Shown one piece after another: positions 34,257 through 47,308 of a stretch of 64,000 nucleotides of DNA (position 1 is the stretch's first letter; every line of letters begins with the position of its first letter). Source of the stretch: Cycas panzhihuaensis (taxonomy: Eukaryota; Cycadophyta); contig CM041465.1 of the NCBI GenBank assembly GCA_023213395.1, positions 94,805,741 to 94,869,740 of the forward strand, given 5' to 3'. The position numbers and the translations under genes were made by a program. The notes beneath the pieces were generated by a model. The model searched no databases. It had not been told where the DNA came from and was given only the letters and a program-made list of their open reading frames with translations.

Positions 34257-36441
34257 GAACACTTTATAAGAAACCTATATATAAAACTACTGAATGCCAG
34301 AATCATAAACTCCCATTACCTTTCTAAACCATTTAATCTTTTTTGTCTAATAATCTTAGTGAATGAGTCTACAACATTCTCCTATGTAGTAATGTTCTGT
34401 AAGTCCACCTTATGGTCTTGAACTATTGCTTTCACAAAATGGAATTACAAATCAAAATGCTTTGAACAAGTATGAAATATAGGATTTTGTGCTAGGTAGA
34501 TTACACTTTGACTATCATGATCTATCCTCACAATATCATACTTGAAGCTAACATTTGTGCATAATATCTAAAAATCCATTTTACAACCACCCCATGCTCT
34601 CTGCTTGCATTTGAAATATACATACTAACTACTTCCACTCCATGGGCAATGTCTAATCAAGTGTAAACCATGACATACATTAGACTACCAACTTCACTAG
34701 CGTAAGGGATAAATACCATGTCTTCAACTTCTTGGTAAGTCTTTGGGCATTGTTCAATTGATAATTTTAAACCAATAGAAAGAAGAATATTAACCAATTT
34801 GCTATCCTATAAATTGAACCACTATAATATAGTCTCAATGTCTTGCCTTTGGCTAAGCTAAATCTTCCTATTTCTCCTATCCTTTTAATCTCAATACCTA
34901 AAATAAATTGTATAGGACCAAGGTCCTTCATCTCAAAATAAGATGTTAGTTGGCCATTCACAAGTTGTTTTATTTATTTATTGTTACAAACTAAAAGTAT
35001 ATCATCAACATATAAGGTTAAAATAATGAAGCAATTACCAACCTATTTATAATAAATACAAAGATCTACTTTACTATGCACAAAGCTATTTATCAACATA
35101 TATGAATCAAACTTCTGATACCACATTCTTGGTAACTATTTTAAGCTATATAACAACTTCTTCAACCTATACACCATATTCGCTTCTCTATAAAATTAAG
35201 TCCTTTTGGATGTAATATATACATTTCTTCCTCAAGGTCTTTATGAAGAAACATAATCTTTGCATCCATCTGATCCACCTCAAGATCATAGGTAGTTACT
35301 ATAGCCAATAAAAATCTAATTGAATCTACCTTTATAATAGGAGAAAACACATCACTAAAATCTATTCTATTAACTTGGTTATAACCCTTTGTTATTAAGT
35401 GAGCCTTGTACCTTTTTATAATACCATCTACCTTAAACATCTTCTTTAAGATCCATTTGTTATCCCATGTATCATTTTTATCCAAGGCAATAATTTCTTC
35501 TTCCATGGATCTCATCCAAAGTTGGCTCTCTTTTGACTCTAGAGCCTTGTCAACAATACCTAGATTATCATTTGTAGTAGATAAAATAAAAAAGGAGGTA
35601 TATAAGTCTTCAAAAATATACCTATTAAGCTATCTTCTCTCACAAGTTGATATTTTTAAGATGTGGGGTTCTTAAGGTTGAGATATCTTTACAACTAGTC
35701 CTTCCTCTTTAGCTATCTTATATTCTAATATAGAATCTTTATCCCTTATCTCAAACTGTACTTTTTTAAAGACTTCTTCCTTCGGTTCCTCATTTTGCTT
35801 TAGAGACTTGAACTCCTTTATAAAGACAACATTACAACTATATGAAACCTTTTATATTTAAGGTTTATAAAGCTTTTACCCTTTAACACCATCCCTATAA
35901 CTAATGAAAATAGATTTTATGCTTTGAAATCAAGCTTAGTCCTCTATAGGCTAGGAACATACATAAAATCTTTACAACTAAAATCTCTATGATGACCAAG
36001 ATATGGTTTCTTACCAAACCACACTTCTTTGGGTGTTTTATACACTAACATATTTGCTGATGATCTATTTATTATGTAGTTTATAGTTATTATAGCCTTA
36101 GCCTATAATTTCTTCTCTAGTCTAACAACATTGAGCATACTCCTTGATCTCTCTAGTAAGGTCTTATTCATCCTTTTAGTAACTCCATTTTACTATGGCA
36201 TATAGAGAGCTATCTTTTGCCTTACTATCCTATACTGCTTATAGAACTGCTCAAACTCCTTTGAGAAAGACTCACCTTTATTATCAATCCTTAGCACATT
36301 GATTTGTATATCATTCTAATTCCTAACCAAGGCCTTGAATTCTTTGAATTTACTAAAGACCTCATATTTCTATATAAGAAATTACAACCATTCCTTTCTT
36401 GAGATATCATCCATAAATGAGACAAAGTATTTGGACCCACT
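34257..36441 (-). pseudogene. H pol: integrase end, RT and RNase H (copia)
   Basis: On the minus strand from high to low: 'KYFVSFMDDISRKEW' (integrase core, cut at 36,441), 'RIDNKGESFSKEF' (about 36,270), 'NGVTKRMNKTLLE' (about 36,160), 'KTPKEVWFGKKP'; then a clean 117-codon RT frame at 35,162-35,515 with 'WILKKMFKVDGIIKRYKAHL', 'DFSDVFSPIIKVDSIRFLLA' and 'QMDAKIMFLHKDLEEEMYI'; then 'FEMKDLGPIQFILGIEIKR' (34,767-34,961) and 'YASEVGSLMYVMV' (about 34,660). The YVDD-region frame is broken near 35,000. Its words are distinct from B1/C, so H is a different copia lineage. Confidence 0.8.
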
Positions 36442-39400
36442 TATTTCCCAGCTTCTGAGAATGGAGTGTGATGACACCATACAGGTAAGGTTAGGTATAT
36501 ATCATTTCCTTTATAATTTATCACATTTTTAATTATTGAGATGTGTAATGGTTACATGATTGTTTGGTTTCTTAAGTTGTTTGCTTGATCCCTTACTTAT
36601 GCATGTGACTTTTACTTATGATGACTAGGACTCCAGTCTAATGGTAATATTGAGCTCCCATAGTGAATCCCCTTATGTTGATTGGTTTCTCACATGCTTT
36701 TGTAGCCTAGCTTCATGATTTTAAGCCTATTTATACTCTTTTGATATCATCTCTTCCTCTTATCATGTGTTATTCATCCATTTGGTTTGCCAAAGGTGGC
36801 TTATTGAGGCTTTTCCCATGAGAAAATACACCTCCCTAGTTACTCCATGTGATTTGTGATAGTGTTGTATAGGAATGATGGTTGGTTGGGCCTTATCCAT
36901 ATCCTAGCATGCATAATTTTGATTGTTACGTAGAGTTCTGACTCATTCTATCACATTTCTCATATGTTTCCTATGACTTTCTATCTGTAGGATGGCCTGG
37001 GGATAACCTATAGATCTTTAAGACTATGTTTCAGGTCCCTCAACACCCCATCTTGTCATGTTTCACCTTCCTACATTAATATTCATTAAATTTTATTAAC
37101 TTCGGTTAGTCTCCTATCATCCAGCCTAGATTCTTATTTACCCCACTCTGATTATTATGCCTCATAGATATATTTACAACATTGTTAATATATTCGTAGT
37201 GTAACTGTTAGTAACTTAAGCATTGATATAAATGACTAGATTTGCATTTATAACTCAACTGACATATAATCCTACCTCAAGACTAGCCTAAATCATGGCC
37301 TAATGGTTCTGAGACTCCATTAGACATATAAAAACAAAAATTCAATATCATTTGGGGATCTCTCTAAGGATTTTTCATACTTTCCATCAACCTATCAAAG
37401 GAACTCACTCTTTCCCTTTATAAGAAAGATAATTTGTGTAGGAAATTATACCTGGGGTAGGAAAAGGAAGAGGAAATCTACTCTACAGAGGTAATGAGAC
37501 ACCTTCAAGCCACTAAGGCAGCTAAGGAGGCTCCCATTCCCCTCTCTAAACATAAATTTCTCTCCCAAAGAGGCTTGTTTCCATAGCAAACCTATAACTT
37601 ATGTCAACTTTCTTTTCAATCAATTTTCCTTTGATTTTACTACTAAATACTTATGTTTCACTTATTCTCTCTCATTATTTGCTATAGATTTTGGTGATTT
37701 CATGTTTTAAAATCCATTTGTATACTTCTTTAGAAGCTTCCCTAGCATAAACTTTGGAGGAAACGCCTCCATCCTTTACAAAACCTCCCCTTTCACTTGT
37801 CAACCATTAGTTTGTGGTAAGGAGAGAACTTGGCTAACTAGAGGAGATCATAAGAAGGATATTGAGCTTTAGGTTTGACTTAAAAATCCTCCCTTCACTA
37901 GGGTGATCCCTTCCTTAAAGCCTCTAAGCATCCTACCATCCATCACCTCAACTAGTGTAATAATTGGTAGTGAAATATGCAACATTCCTTTTTCTCCTTC
38001 ATCCTACTCTAAGATGCTCATCTAAAACCACTACCTAATCATGAGACACATTTTGTCCACTTGGGAGGAACCACATCTTGTAGAGGAGCTTGCCATTTCG
38101 AGGTAACCCCCCTTCACCTTCTTTCCCTCTTTTCTCCCTAATGTTGCATGATGATATTTTGAGTTAGGAAGTAAGATTTGAATTTATTTTGTTGTTGTAA
38201 ATTAAAATCTAAATATTCTAACAACATTTTGCTATAAGAGAATACACATATACATATATATTTTACTTGTAGAAGGTTCCTTTCCTTTATGACATAGGTG
38301 GAGGACTTCCTTTACAAGCAAAGCTATGCATTATAAGAAGGTAATATTTTTTTGCTTTAAGCTCATTTCTGCTTCATTTCATTCATTTCTTTTATTTTTA
38401 TATAATTGGGAAAGGTAAGGAAGCCCCCTCTCCATCTCCAATAATATTTGCAATAATCAAAGAAAGTAAAGGCATCGACAAGGGAGGCATGAAAAGAGGG
38501 ATTACACTTCATCATCAAATGTCACAGAACCAGGTGCACTCCTTCAAAACCCTTCCTTCTCTCTCCTTTTTCTCTCTTCCTTCCCTAAAAGAATGCTACA
38601 AATATAAAACACATTGGTTTCTTCCATTTGTACATATACATCATATATAGAGAAGAATGTATCATAGACAAACTATACTCCTCCTCCCTCTTGCATAAAA
38701 GAAAAGACTTGAATGCCCTCTCCCAAAAGCTTTGCATATTACATCCAAAAGAAAACTCATAAAACATTGTAAGTTGCCTTCATCCATAGATAGGAAACAT
38801 AGATTGCATTCTTTATTTCTGCTCATTGCTTTTGGACAAAAGATGAAATAAACTTAGTTAAATATAGATTGTGGAAACATTCCCTCACAACTTCCTTATC
38901 ACATCGTAACTGTAACCTCTAAACAAAAAGAGAGTGAGGAAGAGTGAGAAAGAGAAGTTGTATACATATTTGTATGTCTATTTTACTCTTGGGAATTTTA
39001 TAATGATTATTGCTACATAAAACTAGATCTCATCTCAACAAAATAAAAAACTATAAACTTAGGAAACTCATTAGTTATTCTTGCAACTCAAGAAGAATTT
39101 TTATAGCTTAGTTGCAACTAGATAGAAGCAACATTCCCTCTATTTTATAATTTTGACACTGAAGCCCCAACCCCTAGAGGTAATGCTCTAGCTCTAAACA
39201 GACCATTCAAAGTCGTTGTTTCTTACTTTGCTACCCCCTTGATCCCTTTTTCAAAAGGGTGCCCATTCTTTGCTTATTTTCTTTCCTGAAAAGAGATTTA
39301 GTGCCTCTTCTCTCTCTTTGAGAATAGGAGAGTTTTGTTTAGGCTACTCAGTAATTTAAGAATTCCATCTCCCTCCCATTTACATTGAAAAAGTTACCTA

Positions 39401-39566
39401 AAGAAGAGAGAAATGGTAACGTGTAGTTGTAGGTCCTCAAACTTATGTTCTGATGCATAGACACCCTTTAAGGGTAGTTTAATGTTTTCTCATACTCTTA
39501 ATCCCTTTCACTTATTGATCTCCATGATCAATAAGAGTATCAAGATTTTAGTGACCCCTAGAGGCA
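36442..39566 (+). repeat. First LTR of element I (about 3.1 kb)
   Basis: It starts TATTTCCCAGCTTC (ancestral TGTTTCCCAG, as in the second copy) and ends CCCCTAGAGGCA before a primer-site-like text. It matches 48,279-51,441 throughout, with diverged positions and small indels. No open frame inside it is conserved as a coding frame in both copies. Confidence 0.75.
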
Positions 39567-39575
39567 CACTTCCAC

Positions 39576-39601
39576 TCGTGACCATACTAGGGACTTACCA
39601 G
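39576..39601 (+). other. Probable primer-binding site of element I
   Basis: TCGTGACCATACTAGGGACT here and TGGCAACCATATTATGGACT at 51,451 derive from a common text like TGGCGACCATACTAGGGACT. This resembles the 'TGGCGACTC...GGGGACT' primer site seen in many plant gypsy elements of the Tat/Athila side. The tRNA partner is not assigned. The site sets the end of the LTR about ten bases upstream. Confidence 0.5.
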
Positions 39602-39837
39602 TAAGGAAAGTCATAGCACCCCTTTAGTGTTTTCTAGCGTTAGCCTTTTCTTTCTTTTCTTTATAAATTTCTCTTGCTAAGTAACCCTAGCCTATTGTCT
39701 CCTAAGTTATCTTACTTCTCTTACATATCTTGGGTAGGATATGGATGCAATGTTTTTCTTGCCACTTGTGTAGCCTATCCATTATAATAGAGGAGCCCCT
39801 TTATTCTTTCATCCCCTTATCTAATTCTAATTTGACA

Positions 39838-41930
39838 ATGGAGGGATATCCATCATAGTTGGCATACCACACCTATATTTCTAAGTCTTAAAACCAAACC
39901 ACTTATCCCCTTCAAGATCTAACCCAAGAAGACAAGGATCCTTTCTTCTACTCAGATGACCAAGGACATCCAAAATTCTGTTTGTTCCTTATGCATGATG
40001 TAGGAAGATCCTCCTCTATGGAGTACCTTCACCCCAATGAAAGTTCACATGAAGATCAACCCATGGGCCCTGCCCTACACGAGGAGTTGTCTACCTCGTA
40101 TGAGTAGGCTAGGACCCCTCCCATGGATGTAGTTTAGGCACTATAATAATACTTTAGAGCTGTGAGTGCCCAACCACCTCCTAAGTGGTTAGATGACCTT
40201 CTTCATAACATTACTCCACCCTCTTCTATATTTGTGCCTTCTGTCTCATCTCAACACTTACCTACATCAATGATATGGCCTGTTCCCATTGTCGCTTCAT
40301 ATTTGCATACCCCTCATGACCAAGGGGTATCCCAAGGCATGCCCATATCCTAGATCAGGTTAAGCATGCCCATCCCAAACCAAACAACCACACCACAACC
40401 TACCATGTCTTATACCCCCTTAGTGCAATCAAGGATGCCCTCGCACCCTCACCCTTTAGGCCATGTGGGACCCATCCCCATGTGCCCTCGTCCATAACCT
40501 ATGGATCCTTCCCTCTATATATACTTAGGGTATATGAGTCAACCATGGGGATATGGGGGGCAAACCCTCTCCCAATCTATGGGGTAGATTCACTCCATCC
40601 TTATGGAGTTGCACCTCCCATAGGTGGCCTATATATGCAAAATCTTATGCCTCATCCTCCTTTATCATCCTCGTATATGACTCTATACATAACACATTCC
40701 TAAGGGGATCTATTCCCCCTCATGATCCTTATTCTCATGGCCCCCCTCAACATGGGGCATACACTCAAGGTGGGGTGAGGTCATCCCACCCACCTTCTTC
40801 TTATCAAGCCTATGCACAAATGTGGGAATTTCCCTACCACCAAACAGGTGGAAATCCTTATTCCTCATATGTCCAAACTCCTTAAGGGGGGGGTTGGATA
40901 TCTATATCTGCCTCCTCCCTTGCCTCTAGTTGACCCTTTAGCTTAGTTAGGGACTCATCCCTTCATTGATTATAGGTCAATCCCACTCTCAATTTAGGCT
41001 CTTAGGACCAACCTACTACCTCACCCTCTTAAGGTGCCTAAATTTGATGGTACCTTATCGTAGGACCTAATTAAGCATGTTAGGAGCTTCTTTGTAGTAT
41101 GCATAGACTATTGGGCATATGATCACATCCTCATGAGATTGTTTCCCTATTCTTTACAAGGAGATACCTTGAAATGGTTTCACCATCTTCCTACTCACTC
41201 CATCCATTATGTCCAACAACTTGTGGATGAGTTTGTCAATTATTTTGATGTAGCTCACCGCTTTGAGGGTGGGGTCAAAGCCCTATTCTCTCTCAAATAG
41301 GGTCACAACAAAATGAATTGTGACTTTTTTAGGCATTTCCATGGATTTCTCCACTCTATGAAGGCTATACTACCTAAAGAGTTGAATAACAATATCTTCA
41401 CGAATGCCCTTCTACCTAAAGTCCATGTTGAAGTCCTCAAGTAGGGGGCAACGACATGGGATTTTTACATAGCAAAGTGCTTAGTGCTTGAGGCCATTGA
41501 GATCTAGGTAGGTCTTAAGAAGCCTCTTAGGTCATCACAGCAATGCCAGGCACCCCCTCCATCATGTAATAAAAGACCCTAATAGTCTCTAAGGCCCCCT
41601 ACCAATACAACTGATAGGACCTTGGACCCTTTGACTTTAGCTATAAGTTTGTTCAAATGTATGATGAAGGAGCTAAAGCTCTAACCATCTCAACCCTCTT
41701 CTAATGCCCATAGACCCATCCATCAAGCATCTCAAATTGCACCACCTAAAGGTTGGAATGCCTAAACTTCTTAAGGGAGGAAGGCACACCCTCCCCCTAA
41801 GAAGAAATGGTGTTTTGTCCATAGAGAATGCCTCCATGATGATTCATAGTATTAGAAATAATATCCTAAGCTTGCTTCGCAACATGATACTTCCTCTAAA
41901 TAGGCTTCTAAGCCCAATTTAGATCAACTC
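39838..41930 (+). pseudogene. Gag of element I, first copy (gypsy)
   Basis: It starts at ATG 39,838 (parallel ATG 51,710 in copy two). The N-terminus has 'AYHTYIS', 'MEYLHPNESSHEDQ', 'PPPKWLDDLLHNITPPSS'; then a Pro/Tyr/Gly/His-rich linker (40,480-40,885, 'PPHDPYSHGPPQHGAY'). The retrotransposon gag domain is at about 41,035-41,520: 'VPKFDGTLS', 'LMRLFPYSLQGDTLKWFHHL', 'QQLVDEFVNYFDVAHRF', 'FFRHFHGFLHSMKAILP'. A basic C-terminal part follows. Stops at Trp/Gln positions and frameshifts kill it. No clear CCHC knuckle was found after the domain. Confidence 0.7.
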
Positions 41931-42539
41931 ATCCATAGATATCCTTTCCATGACCATAGGGAACATGATCGCTCTACCCAGAATAAAAGGGCAAGGAATA
42001 TGGGATGATCCCCTAACGTTCCCCTAACCCACCTCCTGATCTAGCAAAGGGAAAGGGGGAAAGGGAACTATCATTGACCCCGAGCCTCTATTCTTAGCCA
42101 TCCTCTTCCTCTCAATCCCAAATCAAGGAGAAGAGAATCATTCAAATTCTTAAGACTACTCCCTTGTACATAATTACAAGGTATCAAGTAGCCAAGGAGG
42201 CTACTAAAGCCTCCACCTCTCATCAAAACCCTTCCATAGATAATCCACCTATGAAGATCCCCATGGTCTCCGAGACCATCCCCATCCATCTAGGATGATA
42301 TGACTTTCGAAAAGCCCTTCCCCAACCCATGGGAAAAGGGAAGGCCTTCTCTATTCTCAAAGCATTGCACTATATATCCATCAGAATGTCTATGATGGAC
42401 ATCTTGTAGAGTTACCCTGAGTAACACACTTTTAGTTTGAAAGCTCTTGATCAACAAGATACTCCTATACACACTATAAGTACCACCTCCTGTGGACCTC
42501 CTATCATTTTATTCTATCCTTGAGATCTGCCATCTCTTA

Positions 42540-43300
42540 GCAAATAGGAAAATTTTTGGCACTACCTATTCATCATCACTATTGACACCCCTAACTTTAC
42601 CATAAAGAGGACCATCATAGATAATGGTTCCTCAGTGAATGCTATGCCTATATGCATGCTAAAGGAGTTAGGCATAGTGGTCATCGAGTCTGTCCCTTGG
42701 AAATACCAAGGATATGACAAAGTATAGTAGGGAAGACCATTCCCATAGATGTCGTTATGCTTAATATCAACATCTAGTGCAACCTCTTATTGGGTTGAAC
42801 ATGGCTTGATCAAATGGGAGCTACTTGTTCCTCACGTTGGGGGTAACTTAAGTTTGTCCATGAAGGACAAGTTAAGATTATCACCCATGAGTCTTTGCCT
42901 TCTCATATTTCTCATCCTACTTACTAGGATATCTTCAATGTCAAAGATAATGATCCTAATGAGGTTATCCCCTCCTTAGGGAATTATTTTCAGGGGGATA
43001 AGTCCCAGCAAGATGAACCCCTACCTCAGCATGAACCTAATCTAGTTAGGTTTGTACCTATTGGTATAAGTAACTATGGCTATCTACCCATCGTGGATGA
43101 CCCTGAGTTAAATGTTGAGGATCATGACTATCCTCCTCGACATGTCACTCTAATCTCCTACATGTCTAGGAAGGCATCCCATGTGGATCTTCCCTCTTAT
43201 ATTGACTCTTCTACATCTCTTGAGTTGTTGGCTCTGAACCAACCACTTCCCATATCTTTCCACTTCATGTGGATGTCCTCTCATAGGCGTACATGCTAAT
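42540..43300 (+). pseudogene. Aspartic protease of element I, first copy
   Basis: 'FTIKRTIIDNGSSVNAMP' (about 42,593-42,650) has the retropepsin pattern of Tat/Ogre-like gypsy elements, where the catalytic Asp sits in DNGSS. Then 'LKELGIVV', a 'LLLG-T' region near 42,786 and a tail 'DEPLPQHEPNLVRFVPIG' conserved with copy two ('DEPLSQHEPNLVRFMPIG'). A second open frame at 43,093-43,299 continues it. After about 43,300 one would expect RT; instead the sequence has no RT motif (no YxDD) and turns to the antisense frame. Confidence 0.6.
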
Positions 43301-44289
43301 AAGATACTCATAAGAGTGTTTTACCTTCATGTCGTAGACCCTCACTAAGGCCTAGATCTTGTCCCACCCACATGCAACTTTACCATGTAATCCATTGTGT
43401 GTCGACCCCCTTGCATTAGTTTAGTTCTAACCAAACTCTTTCCATCCATGAGGCCATCCATGTTAGGCCTACCTACCATGATTTCTCTAAAATGAGCCTA
43501 AACTATGCTTTCAAATGTGATGTTGGTTACCCTCACTAGGGGCACAATGTACATTTGAGTTTTTAGCAGCTTTGTGCATTGGCAAGATGACTATACTCCT
43601 TTCTAAAGGTGTCATCTATCCCATCAACAAATAAAGCCCTCCCTCTAGTTTATGAGTGGTAGTAAACGTGTCATAACAGAAGCATGTTTCCACGACTTGT
43701 GTTTGGTGCCTCCTTTAGGAAGTAATTTTACCTACTTTTAAGTGTAGGTTACCACCTAAGGAAGGCCCCTAGAGATAGATCCCATCTCCTTTTTATGCTC
43801 TAAAGGGTATCCATACCCATTCTTATTCTCTTTTATATTTGGGATTTCTATTTTCCTCCCAAGGAATATGATCCCCTTACCCCTGAGCCATGTGAGACTG
43901 CCTAACATATGCAGGTGATCATGTGTATCTAGTGTGAGTGTCATATCATGTAAAAAGAATGTATAATATCATGCATAATAAGATAAACCAATCCACACCT
44001 ATGTACCATCTATGCATCCATGCATCCATACTCATATCTATAACCATAATAAAAACAAAAAGTAATATATATCAAAAATAGGGTACCAATGTGGCCTTAT
44101 CTATATACATATATGATCAATAATAGTATAAAATGTATTGGATCAACGTGCCCCTAGGAAGCTAGAATCCTTATAGGGGGATGTCTAATCATATACACGT
44201 GGTGGTATGGATCCCCCTAGAGGTTTAAAGCTTTCCTATCATTAAAATATATGATACTATAACATGATAGAGGCATGGTATCCTCATGG
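43301..44289 (+). other. Element I, zone between protease and antisense frame
   Basis: The sense strand has short coding-like pieces conserved in copy two (43,440-43,620 with 55,260-55,440: 'SKMSLNYAFKCDV', 'GHNVHLSF'), then AT-rich text with the word 'TAATAAAAACAAAAA' and CAT-rich repeats (43,980-44,060). No RT, RNase H or integrase motif was found in any frame I read. Confidence 0.4.
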
Positions 44290-46150
44290 CGTATCACCCC
44301 TAGGTCTATCTACTCCCTTGCATGGAGAATACATCCCTCCTAAGTGCCTCCTCTACCTCTATGAGGTCCCAGCCTTGCTTTCCTTGTCTCTCATCCTTTG
44401 CTAAGCTAGTGTCACTGTGTTGGTCCTAGTGCATGACGATCGAGTGGCCATCTAGTCAACTAGTTAGTTGTACCACTCCTATAGCTAGTCTGTCTCTCCC
44501 AACACCTAGTCTCTCTCCCCAAAGGTAGATGCCAGCTGGCCCTCTTCCTCACGTAGACTCTCCTTAAGCATGACGACCCTCATGTTACCCCCTATACCTC
44601 TTTCTTAGACCTCTAGCTCTTGCACCTAAGCTTGGAGATGCTCCTTCTCTACCCATCTCTCTTGGGCCTCTACAACCCAAATATCTATGACTTAAACGAA
44701 AGGGGTGAATGATGTTGTATGGAGGGCCATAGAGCCTGGCTCTCTGCTATCTTCAATGGGAGGCTGCCCCTCCTCATAGACTTATGGGAAGAGCCACTAC
44801 CCTCCTGATTAGCTCTCTTATCTCCTCTCCACCTATCAATCACATAAACCAATGAATCAACATTGAGCATAAATAAATCTATAAAATATAAACTAAAAGC
44901 TATAAGTGAATAGTTAAAATGGAATATCTAGCTAGGAGTAAAGGAGAGAGTTTACCTTTAGGAATAATTAGCTCTACTCTTGCTACCACATCTCTAGTTG
45001 TAGTTGTTACCTACTCAGCTCCTGCCTCCTTCTCTCATGGCTCCTCTCCCTTTCTTAGAGCATCTAGCGTATCCTCAGCCTTGACCTCCTCTACCCTAGG
45101 GATCTCTACTCTAGTCATAGCTATAACTACCTCTCCTATAGATACTAATACTACATCCACCTCTGGATGAGCAACAATAGCTCCCTGATCCTTCTCACCT
45201 CCCAACTCTACTGCTGTGGCCTCTGCCATTGGTACTCCTATTGCCTCTCCCCCCTTGGCATCACTATACCACTACATAGTGCTATATGGGTGACTCACGT
45301 AATCCTCTACTATGAGTAGGTCCAGTGATGTGGTTGCCACTGATCTCTAAATAGGCTCCTTGACACCCCTTAAGAACATCAACCATTTATAGATCAAATA
45401 GGTTCTAGCTCATATCAGTTGTGGTCTAGTTGCTAGGGCCACTCCTATGAAGTGGTTAAAGAGGCAACATTAAAGAAGGGAAGTGTAGGAGAGCCCTCCT
45501 CACCCCATAGCTTGCATCTAGTCCAACTAGGCTATAAGGTCAATTGCTATCAAAGAAACCTTGTCGAGCCTCTCTCCCACCTAACACCACTTGATGATGT
45601 CCATCCACCCTCCAAGTAGATCCCTATAATTTTGTTTATAGGATATCCAGAATAAAATAGTAAAAACTATCATATTCATCAACAAAGGAATCCTAGACGA
45701 AGTAATGGTTTGTAAAGTAATACCCCTCCAGTCTTAGTAACCTTTACTAGTGAAATACCTAGTTACCTCCTAATGTGTTGAATTCGTGCTAGGCAAAGTA
45801 CCTAACACCATTGGTAGGCCATTGGCTGGTACTCCTAGAATCCTCTTAACATTAGCAGGAGTGATGAAAACATCTCCCACCATTGGTAAATAGAAGACGT
45901 GCCACCACTGCTCCCAATGTGAGATAATATCCACTAATAGAGCCTAGTTTGAAGCATATTAGGGCATATGCACTATCTTTAGGAGCTTCCATCTCCTTAG
46001 TATTGCCTTCTCTCAGAGATCTAGTAACTCTACAAACCTAACTATTAGAGTGTCGATGTTCTTCCTATTGTCCACTACCATCACAGGCTTAAAACATCAC
46101 CAAGTAGTATTGTTAGTCGATTAGCCACCCTCTTACAGAATCATAGCCAT
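44290..46150 (-). pseudogene. Antisense plant mobile domain (PMD)-like protein in element I, first copy
   Basis: PMD (aminotransferase-like mobile domain) proteins are plant nuclear factors, many carried by transposons. Minus strand from high to low: 'RRWKLLKIVHM', 'HWEQWWHVFYLPMVGDVFI', 'TPANVKRILRVPANGLPMV', 'EVTRYFTSKGYWDWRGITL', 'LWISYKQNYRDLLGGWMDI'-like text, 'LFNHFIGVALATRPQLI', then an acidic linker (45,035-45,229, 'AEATAVELGGEKDQGAIV') and a Glu/Arg-rich helical C-terminus (44,300-44,870, 'EAQERWVEKEHLQA'). The 'LP-GDV-IT--DV-RIL-VP' segment is the PMD hallmark. It opposes gag-protease. There are frequent stops. The same frame recurs in copy two at the same place, so it belongs to the element. 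Confidence 0.65.
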
Positions 46151-47308
46151 TTTTCTAGACCAAAATCATTAATAAAACATAATTTAATCTAATTTAATCT
46201 AAAAAAACCCTTTTCTATTTTAGCCCCATGAATATATCTATGGCAATGTAGATATATTTTTGAGTCATATGACATTTCTATCTCACCCTGTAGGGATATT
46301 TATGATACCCTGAATAATTTTGCAATGCCAATGATACCCCTACCAAAAATTTAGAAAGCAATAAAAATAAAGAAATATTTTTCGTAGTGGACCATGACTA
46401 GTACACAGAGACCAGGGCTTCCTAGTGCCCTGGTCTGGCCTCTCACGAATCCTTAAATAGATTCTGTTGGACTAAATTTACCCCTAGTGGGCTCCACCTA
46501 CCTACAAAAAGCATAAATGATAAAAATTGAAATATTTTTTATCAGGAATAAGATCTCTGTATTGGATCTTGTCTAATAGCTGCCATGGCTTACTCTTGGT
46601 TTTGATGACTACTATTATGTAAGGATATGATGGTCAAATCTCCTTCGAGGAGCTCGTGATAAAGGTGGTAAGTCAAGGTAGAAAAGGAGTTTCTATCCAA
46701 ATTAGATAAGAAAGTATGAAAATAAATCTTAGTTCACCCCCCATCCTCCTTTTATTCGTGGTGCCACCTGAGGCACCGCATCCTATTCCTCTTCCAACAA
46801 AGCCATTCAAACTATTGTTTTGAGCTTATCCTTTTTTCCCTCTAGGTTTTGATCTGTTCCTACTCTCAAGTTCCATTTTTCCTCACTTTCTTACATATTT
46901 ATGGCACCCTTTTGGCCTCCCAAAGGCTTTTTTTGGACCCCATTTTATCCCACTCCAAACCTACCCATGTTTATACTCCATAAGCCCATTTCAACGTGCT
47001 AGATTTACTTTTCATGTTAATTCTAATCCTTTTTACACCCATTAGGATTTATCCCCTTGGTTAGGCCTTCAATTAACCTCTTTTAGCTCCAAACCTCAAC
47101 GATGAGCTTAGTTTCACTAATTTCTCCTCCCTCTCTACATGACGGGCCCTCTATGAGCCTAGTAGCTTAGCCATAGAGCTCTCTTATCCTTGCGTGAGTG
47201 CCCCTTTGAGTAATTTTGATTACTAGATAGATTGTTCCTCATACACTTTTTACTCTCTATTTACCTTCACCTTGACTAATTATTTTTCTCTTTATTATGG
47301 TTCTTCTC
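46151..47308. other. Element I, zone between the antisense frame and RNase H
   Basis: No supported gene. The matching text of copy two runs up to 58,199, where J interrupts. A GC-richer patch at 46,380-46,520 ('CCAGGGCTTCCTAGTGCCCTGG', an imperfect hairpin with CCAGGGC/GCCCTGG arms) stands out. Confidence 0.4.

Larger units (their letters stand above)
34206..36441 (-). mobile_element. Element H (Ty1/copia), 3' half; continues beyond the window
   Basis: H begins on the right at an unseen 5' LTR. Visible here are integrase (cut at 36,441), RT, RNase H, a purine tract (AATAAGTGGGAGAT, 34,243-34,256) and the first 37 bases of the 3' LTR (34,206-34,242). The rest of that LTR is at 7,634-8,102, since C inserted in it. 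H inserted in the RT of E (TSD ATTAT at 7,629-7,633). Gypsy I then inserted into its integrase at 36,442 (left flank CCACT). Everything from 7,634 to the window end therefore lies inside H. Confidence 0.75.

Noticed and set aside
44919-45170. Ser/Thr-rich plus-strand frames here and at 56,821-57,045
   Set aside because: They are shadows of the acidic linker of the antisense PMD frame, which has recognisable neighbours on both sides.
44290-46150. PMD frame as an independent host gene captured once
   Set aside because: The same frame is at the same offset in the second internal region of I, so it travelled with the element before the two copies diverged.
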